Shown: in pieces, positions 59,635 through 64,000 of the stretch
Numbering within the stretch: the stretch's first letter is position 1
How the letters are laid out: each line of letters opens with the position of its first letter
DNA from: Corynebacterium imitans
Lineage (GTDB): Bacteria > Actinomycetota > Actinomycetes > Mycobacteriales > Mycobacteriaceae
NCBI RefSeq assembly: GCF_000739455.1
Contig: NZ_CP009211.1
Coordinates: 881,660 to 945,659, forward strand
Reading direction: 5' to 3'
DNA: 64,000 nucleotides
The notes under the pieces: model-generated
Told to the model about the DNA's origin: nothing
Database searches by the model: none
The model's input: the letters and a program-made list of their open reading frames with translations, nothing else
Program-made: the position numbers and the translations under genes

Positions 59635-60960
59635 ATGGCTGCACCCGCGATTGAGGCCCGGGGCTTAAGCTACCAGTACGCCACCCGCGCCACACCCGCC
59701 TTTGAGGGCGTCGACCTGCGCATCGAACGCGGCGAACGGGTCATCCTCACCGGCGATTCCGGCTCCGGCAAGTCCACGCTGCTCGCCGTGCTGGCTGGTT
59801 TGGCCGGCGATGAGGAGGACGGACACAGCACCGGCCGCCTCACCGTCAACGGCACGGTCGGCATGGTGATGCAGGACCCGGAGGCGCAGACCATCCTTAC
59901 CCGCGTCGGCGACGACGTCGCCTTCGGCGCGGAAAACCTCGGCGTGCCACGCGAGGAGATCTGGCGGCGCGTGACCCGTGCCCTCGACGCGGTGGGGCTC
60001 GACGTGCCGCTGAACCACAACACCGCGCACCTCTCCGGCGGACAGAAACAAAGGCTCGCGCTGGCGGGCGTGCTCGCCATGGGCGCGGACATCCTCATCC
60101 TCGACGAGCCGACCGCTAACCTCGACCCGGCCGGCCGCGACGAGGTCATCGCCGCCGTGGAGCGCGTATGCGCCGCAACTGGTGCCACGCTCGTCGTGGT
60201 GGAGCACCGCCCGCGACCGTGGGCCCACCTGGCCACGCGCGCGTATCGGCTGGGGGCGCAAGGGGTGGATGAGGTTGGCGTCGATAAGCTGCCCGGGGCT
60301 CCGGAACTGCCGCCTGCGCGCGGGGTGCGAGGCGACGTTTCGGCGCTGACCACGCGCGGAGTGCAAACGCGTGTGGGCCCGCCGCGTGACCTGCGCATCC
60401 CGGAGGGCGCGTCCACCGTGATCACGGGCCCGAACGGTGTGGGCAAGACGACGCTCGCGCACGTGCTGGCGGGCCTCGACGCTCCGCGCGCGGGCGAGGT
60501 CGTCTACTCCGAGTCGATCCGCCGGGGGCTCGAGACGCCGGCGATCAAGTGGAAATCGGCGCAGCTCGCAGAGCGGATCGGCTTCGTCTTCCAGGAGCCG
60601 GAACACCAATTCGTCACCTCGACGGTGCGCGAGGAGATGGCCCTGTCCGGGGCGCCGCAAGCGCGCATCGACGAGCTTCTCGCGCGCCTGAGACTCGACC
60701 ACCTGGTTGGCGCGAACCCGTTCACCCTTTCCGGCGGGGAGAAGCGGCGACTGTCGGTGGCGACGGCCCTGGTCAACGCGCCGAAGCTTGTGCTTTTCGA
60801 CGAGCCCACGTTCGGCCAAGACGACCGCACCTTCGTGGAGCTGGCAGGGCTCATCCGTGAGCTGACTGAGCGCGGGGTGACCGTCGTGTCGATTACGCAC
60901 GACGAGGCGTTTATTGCCTCGCTCGGCGACCACATCATCCACCTGGAGGCGACACAGTGA
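59635..60960 (+). CDS. ykoD: YkoD-type double ATPase of the ECF transporter
   Basis: 441 residues from ATG 59635. Two ABC domains: Walker A GDSGSGKST (about 38-46), signature HLSGGQKQRLALAG, Walker B ILILDEPTANLD; second Walker A GPNGVGKTT (about 265-273), signature TLSGGEKRRLSVAT, Walker B LVLFDEPTFGQD. Functions as both energising subunits of the ECF module with YkoC and YkoE. Stop overlaps the next start by 4 bp. Confidence 0.9.
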   Translation: MAAPAIEARGLSYQYATRATPAFEGVDLRIERGERVILTGDSGSGKSTLLAVLAGLAGDEEDGHSTGRLTVNGTVGMVMQDPEAQTILTRVGDDVAFGAENLGVPREEIWRRVTRALDAVGLDVPLNHNTAHLSGGQKQRLALAGVLAMGADILILDEPTANLDPAGRDEVIAAVERVCAATGATLVVVEHRPRPWAHLATRAYRLGAQGVDEVGVDKLPGAPELPPARGVRGDVSALTTRGVQTRVGPPRDLRIPEGASTVITGPNGVGKTTLAHVLAGLDAPRAGEVVYSESIRRGLETPAIKWKSAQLAERIGFVFQEPEHQFVTSTVREEMALSGAPQARIDELLARLRLDHLVGANPFTLSGGEKRRLSVATALVNAPKLVLFDEPTFGQDDRTFVELAGLIRELTERGVTVVSITHDEAFIASLGDHIIHLEATQ

Positions 60961-61718
60961 ACCTGCTGGATGGAATTAACCCGGTGACCCGTATTTTGGG
61001 GCTGGCGCTGCTGACCACGCCCCTTCTGGTGAGCATTGATTGGGTCTCTGCCACCGTGGCGATCGTGGCGACGCTTGTGGCCGCGCCACTGTGCGGGGTG
61101 AGCTTCCGGCGTCTCGCGCGGCGCGGCTGGCCGCTTTTGCTGCTCGCGCCGATCGCGGGCATCCCGATGGCGCTCTACGGGCAGTCGGGCGGTGAGGTCT
61201 ACTTCGACTACGGGCTGATCCAAGTCTCCGAGCTGTCGGTCTCGCTCGCATGGGCGATCACGCTGCGCGTGCTGGCGGTGGCGCTGCCGGTGGTGGTGCT
61301 CTCGGCCGACGTGGATCCGACGGATTTGGGCGACGGGCTCGCGCAGGTGCTGAGGCTACCGGCGCGTTTCGTGCTTGGCTCGGTGGCGGCGCTGCGCATG
61401 CTCACGCTTCTGCGCGAGGACGTCGAGGCGATGCGCCGGGCGCGCCGCTCGCGCGGAATCGCGGATGCCAACCGGGTGCGCTACGCCTTTTCGCTGGCCT
61501 TCGGGCTGCTCGTGATGTCGCTGCGGCGGGCCGGCAAGCTTGCCACGGCGATGGAGGCGCGCGCTTTCGGGCGCGCGGGCGAGCGCACGTGGGCGCGCGA
61601 ATCGAAAATGCGCACGCGCGATTGGGTGGTGCTCGCGGTGTGCGTCGTGCTCGCGGCGGTCGCGCTGGGTGCGGCGTGGGCGACAGGCGAGTTCCGCCCG
61701 GTGTGGGCGGTGTCCTAA
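60957..61718 (+). CDS. ykoC: YkoC-type transmembrane (EcfT) component
   Basis: 253 residues starting GTG 60957 (overlapping ykoD). Membrane segments at about 10-55, 60-80, 85-120 and 225-245; coupling motifs of EcfT proteins: DDAEAMRRARRSRGIADANR (the ARR-like Ala-Arg motif; here MRRARRSRG) and MSLRRAGKLATAMEARAFGR (second ARG/ARA motif). Couples the ATPases to the S component. It lies within the TPP-controlled operon. Confidence 0.87.
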   Translation: MNLLDGINPVTRILGLALLTTPLLVSIDWVSATVAIVATLVAAPLCGVSFRRLARRGWPLLLLAPIAGIPMALYGQSGGEVYFDYGLIQVSELSVSLAWAITLRVLAVALPVVVLSADVDPTDLGDGLAQVLRLPARFVLGSVAALRMLTLLREDVEAMRRARRSRGIADANRVRYAFSLAFGLLVMSLRRAGKLATAMEARAFGRAGERTWARESKMRTRDWVVLAVCVVLAAVALGAAWATGEFRPVWAVS

Positions 61719-62186
61719 GTGCCCTACACGCTGCTTATCGACGGCCCCTCCGGCGCAGGCAAGACCACGCTGGCCAACCAGATCGGTGCCGCTCTTGGCA
61801 TCCGGGTGGTCCACCTCGACGACTTCTACCCGGGGTGGTCCGGGCTTGCCGAGGGCGCGGCGATGGTCGCGCGGGACGTGCTCGATCCACACGCGCCTGG
61901 CTACTGGCGCTGGGACTGGGAAAACGATAGGCGAGGGGAGTGGGTTGAACTCGACCCGGGCTCGGATGTGATAGTTGAGGGGGTGGGGGCGGTCACGCGG
62001 GCGTCGATAGGCAAAGCGCGAAAGCGGGGCGCGGTGGACGCGCTGTGGGTGTACGCGGACGCGGGCTTGCGCAAAAAGCGCGCCCTTGCGCGCGATCCTT
62101 ACTACGCCGAATTCTGGGACATGTGGGCCGCCCAGGAGACGGCGCTGGAACGAGTGCCGGCGGACGTGACGGTGCGCAGGGTTTAG
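61719..62186 (+). CDS. Uridine-kinase-like P-loop protein
   Basis: 155 residues from GTG 61719, directly after the ykoC stop. Walker A GPSGAGKTT at about 9-17, VHLDDFYPGW (the DDFY of (deoxy)nucleoside/pantothenate-type kinases) at about 34-40, and a lid-like Arg-rich segment (RKRALARDPYYAEFWDMWAA). A small AAA/uridine-kinase fold kinase; the acceptor is unknown. Co-transcription with the thiamine transporter suggests a precursor kinase, but that is inference. Confidence 0.75.
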   Translation: MPYTLLIDGPSGAGKTTLANQIGAALGIRVVHLDDFYPGWSGLAEGAAMVARDVLDPHAPGYWRWDWENDRRGEWVELDPGSDVIVEGVGAVTRASIGKARKRGAVDALWVYADAGLRKKRALARDPYYAEFWDMWAAQETALERVPADVTVRRV

Positions 62187-62719
62187 CCGACGGGGGCGAG
62201 CTCGACCTCTTCGGCCCAGGTCAGCTCGATGCCGAGGGCGCGCAGCCACTCCATGGCATCGTCGTCGTGGCGGGTGATGCCCTCGACTGCGCGCAGGGTG
62301 ACGTCCATGGCCTTTTCGGCCTCCTCGGCGGTGATGAGGCCGGCGGAGCAGGCGGCGGCGAGCTCGTCGATGTCAAGCACGTCGATCGGGTTGCCGGTCA
62401 GCGATACCAGGTCGACGTAGAGGTCCCGCGTGCGCCACACGCCGCCGTCAACGTTGATGTCGGCGACGTCGAAGTAAAAGTCCTGGTCCTTTTCCGCGCC
62501 CTCACGGAAGTGAAAGATGTTAGCGCGCAGTCCCAGCTCTGGCAGCAGCCAGCTCTCCAGGTAGCCGAACTGCGGGTGGTTCGCGCCGCGGGCCATGTAG
62601 AGGCCGAAATCCGTGACCTTGAAGGTGTCGACCTCGCGCAGGAACCCCTTGGGGTCGGTGTTCGTCTTCGACGCGGTGTCGAAGCTCTCCTGCTTCACAG
62701 GGTGCAGATCGGCGCTCAT
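62183..62719 (-). CDS. DUF402 family protein (nucleotide phosphatase-like fold)
   Basis: 178 residues from ATG 62719. DUF402 marks: PKGFLREVDTFKVTDFGLYM ARGANHPQFGYLESWLLPEL, FYFDVADINVDGGVWRTRDL YVDLVSLTG (Y.D...i......w...DlylDl.v), then a two-helix end with EEAEKAMDVTLRAVEG. Relatives hydrolyse nucleoside di- or triphosphates; no activity is established here. Ends 4 bp into the convergent kinase gene and stands near typA, a common actinobacterial neighbourhood. Confidence 0.85.
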   Translation of the reverse strand: MSADLHPVKQESFDTASKTNTDPKGFLREVDTFKVTDFGLYMARGANHPQFGYLESWLLPELGLRANIFHFREGAEKDQDFYFDVADINVDGGVWRTRDLYVDLVSLTGNPIDVLDIDELAAACSAGLITAEEAEKAMDVTLRAVEGITRHDDDAMEWLRALGIELTWAEEVELAPVG

Positions 62720-62724
62720 GGTGC

Positions 62725-63492
62725 TTACCTCACGTGGAAACTCGCGGCTGTCGGGGCAAAGGTGCAGGTCTTCTCGGCGGTACGCGCGGCACCGTCGATG
62801 ACTGCGAGGACGCGGCCGGGTCCTGTCGCGGCGGTGCCGGACAAGGTGGTCGGTCCTGTGGGGTTAATCCCGTGATTGCCAAGCGGCGTTACACCGGTGC
62901 GCATCGAATCGAGGTTAATCCAGTACGCGTTCAGCCCACCCTGCTGTTTTGCTGCCGGTGGCGTGCCGAGTGCGGTGAAAACGAAGACGGCCTCGCCGGC
63001 GCGTGCGCCGGGGTGCGGCGTCTGCGTTGGTCCCGGCACCGCGATGGCGGAAGCGGTTGAGTGCATGCGGGGCCCGATGCAGTTCGACGACACGGTCGGC
63101 CAGGCGAATTGCGTAAACGCCGGGCCGTTCTCCGGCAGCGGCGGGCCGCCGAGTTCGCCTTGACCTGCGAAGAACGCGAGTGCGGTGCGCAGTGCGTTCG
63201 CGGCAGGCTCAGGGACGAAGGGCTGGCTGGCAAAGGCTTCGACGCGCGCGATGGTCTCGTCGCTGGGGCGGCCGAGGGTATCGAGCGGGTTTGACGAGGT
63301 GGTCGAGCCGACGGTGATCGGCCCGGCCGAGGGCGCAGCGTGGGCGGCGGTCACGGGCGCGAGGCTTGCCGCGAGCGCGAATGCGGCAGCAGCAAAGCGG
63401 CCGGCGCGCTTGGTCGTGTCGGGGGTTCGCACGGCGGGGTCGGTGTCCTTCGTCGGGTTGGGGGTAGAAACTGAGGTGGCACAAAGCACCAC
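62725..63492 (-). CDS. Secreted protein, unknown function
   Basis: 255 residues from GTG 63492. A signal peptide with a polar prelude (TKRAGRFAAAAFALAASLAPVTAAHAAP; cleavage after AHA about residue 53) and a mature domain of 200 residues holding SSNCIGPRMHSTASAIAVPG and KTCTFAPTAASF, with two cysteines likely in a disulfide. Rich in Ala, Pro, Thr; no known motif. Directly 5 bp after the DUF402 start on the same strand... it is transcribed ahead of it, so both may form one unit. Confidence 0.7.
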   Translation of the reverse strand: MVLCATSVSTPNPTKDTDPAVRTPDTTKRAGRFAAAAFALAASLAPVTAAHAAPSAGPITVGSTTSSNPLDTLGRPSDETIARVEAFASQPFVPEPAANALRTALAFFAGQGELGGPPLPENGPAFTQFAWPTVSSNCIGPRMHSTASAIAVPGPTQTPHPGARAGEAVFVFTALGTPPAAKQQGGLNAYWINLDSMRTGVTPLGNHGINPTGPTTLSGTAATGPGRVLAVIDGAARTAEKTCTFAPTAASFHVR

Positions 63493-63646
63493 GCAACTTA
63501 AGCCACACTAGTCACTTTTGTCACAGTGTCAAGGTGGATTGCCAGGTTTCTGGGTGCTTTGCTGGGCGTATCGAAGGTGCGATCTAGGCGTTACAGGGGT
63601 AAGGTTTAATCGTTCTACTCGCCTATATAAAAGGAGCACCGGATAA

Positions 63647-64000
<354 letters not shown>

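Overview
The window looks like a high-GC Gram-positive genome, most likely a Corynebacterium. Evidence: an Erm(X)-type methylase with its 15-residue leader, two DtxR-box-like sites in front of an iron/haem-type ABC operon, paired TipA-like MerR regulators, DUF1707, DUF222/HNH and DUF4185 proteins, a TPP-riboswitch ykoEDC operon, and frequent GTG/TTG or apparently leaderless starts. Species cannot be told from the sequence alone.

Region 1 (about 1-8.9 kb) is mobile, plasmid-like DNA. It has a partial hypothetical gene, a Mob/Pre-like relaxase with a degenerate metal motif, about 1.2 kb of non-coding DNA packed with perfect inverted repeats (a likely transfer or replication origin), two small plasmid-type proteins, a four-unit 367-bp tandem array full of TTTCGTA/TACGAAA motifs, then erm(X) with promoter, leader and attenuator, and a C-terminal fragment of an MmeI-like restriction-modification enzyme.

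Region 2 (about 8.9-24.2 kb) is a mosaic of resistance and uptake modules separated by gene debris. Three arfB copies (one truncated, two intact), all on the minus strand, punctuate it. Between them lie a mercury module (merR, merA, a Cys-rich membrane protein), an iron-type ABC operon, a frameshifted TipA-like gene, a toxin-antitoxin pair, ruins of an ArsO-like monooxygenase, and a cmtR/P1B-ATPase module. The N- and C-terminal parts of a luciferase-like oxidoreductase lie 10 kb apart in the wrong order.

Region 3 (about 24.2-40.4 kb) looks like ordinary chromosome: lipoprotein, TetR plus a two-gene ABC exporter, FUSC protein, a three-gene ABC importer (PF04392 type), MFS exporter, DUF429, an intact TipA-like regulator, a DyP-type peroxidase and a secreted DUF4185 protein.

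Region 4 (about 40.5-50.1 kb) is a self-contained selenocysteine system. The three-gene formate dehydrogenase has an alpha subunit read through an in-frame TGA (Sec189) followed by a SECIS-like hairpin. selD, tRNA-Sec(TCA), selA and selB follow directly, so the enzyme and the factors needed to make and insert Sec are together.

Region 5 (about 50.2-64 kb): HNH protein, DUF808 protein, a complete dipeptide/oligopeptide ABC operon with fused ATPases, TPP riboswitch-ykoE-ykoD-ykoC thiamine-precursor importer, a small P-loop kinase, DUF402, a secreted protein, and the 5' end of typA/bipA running off the window.
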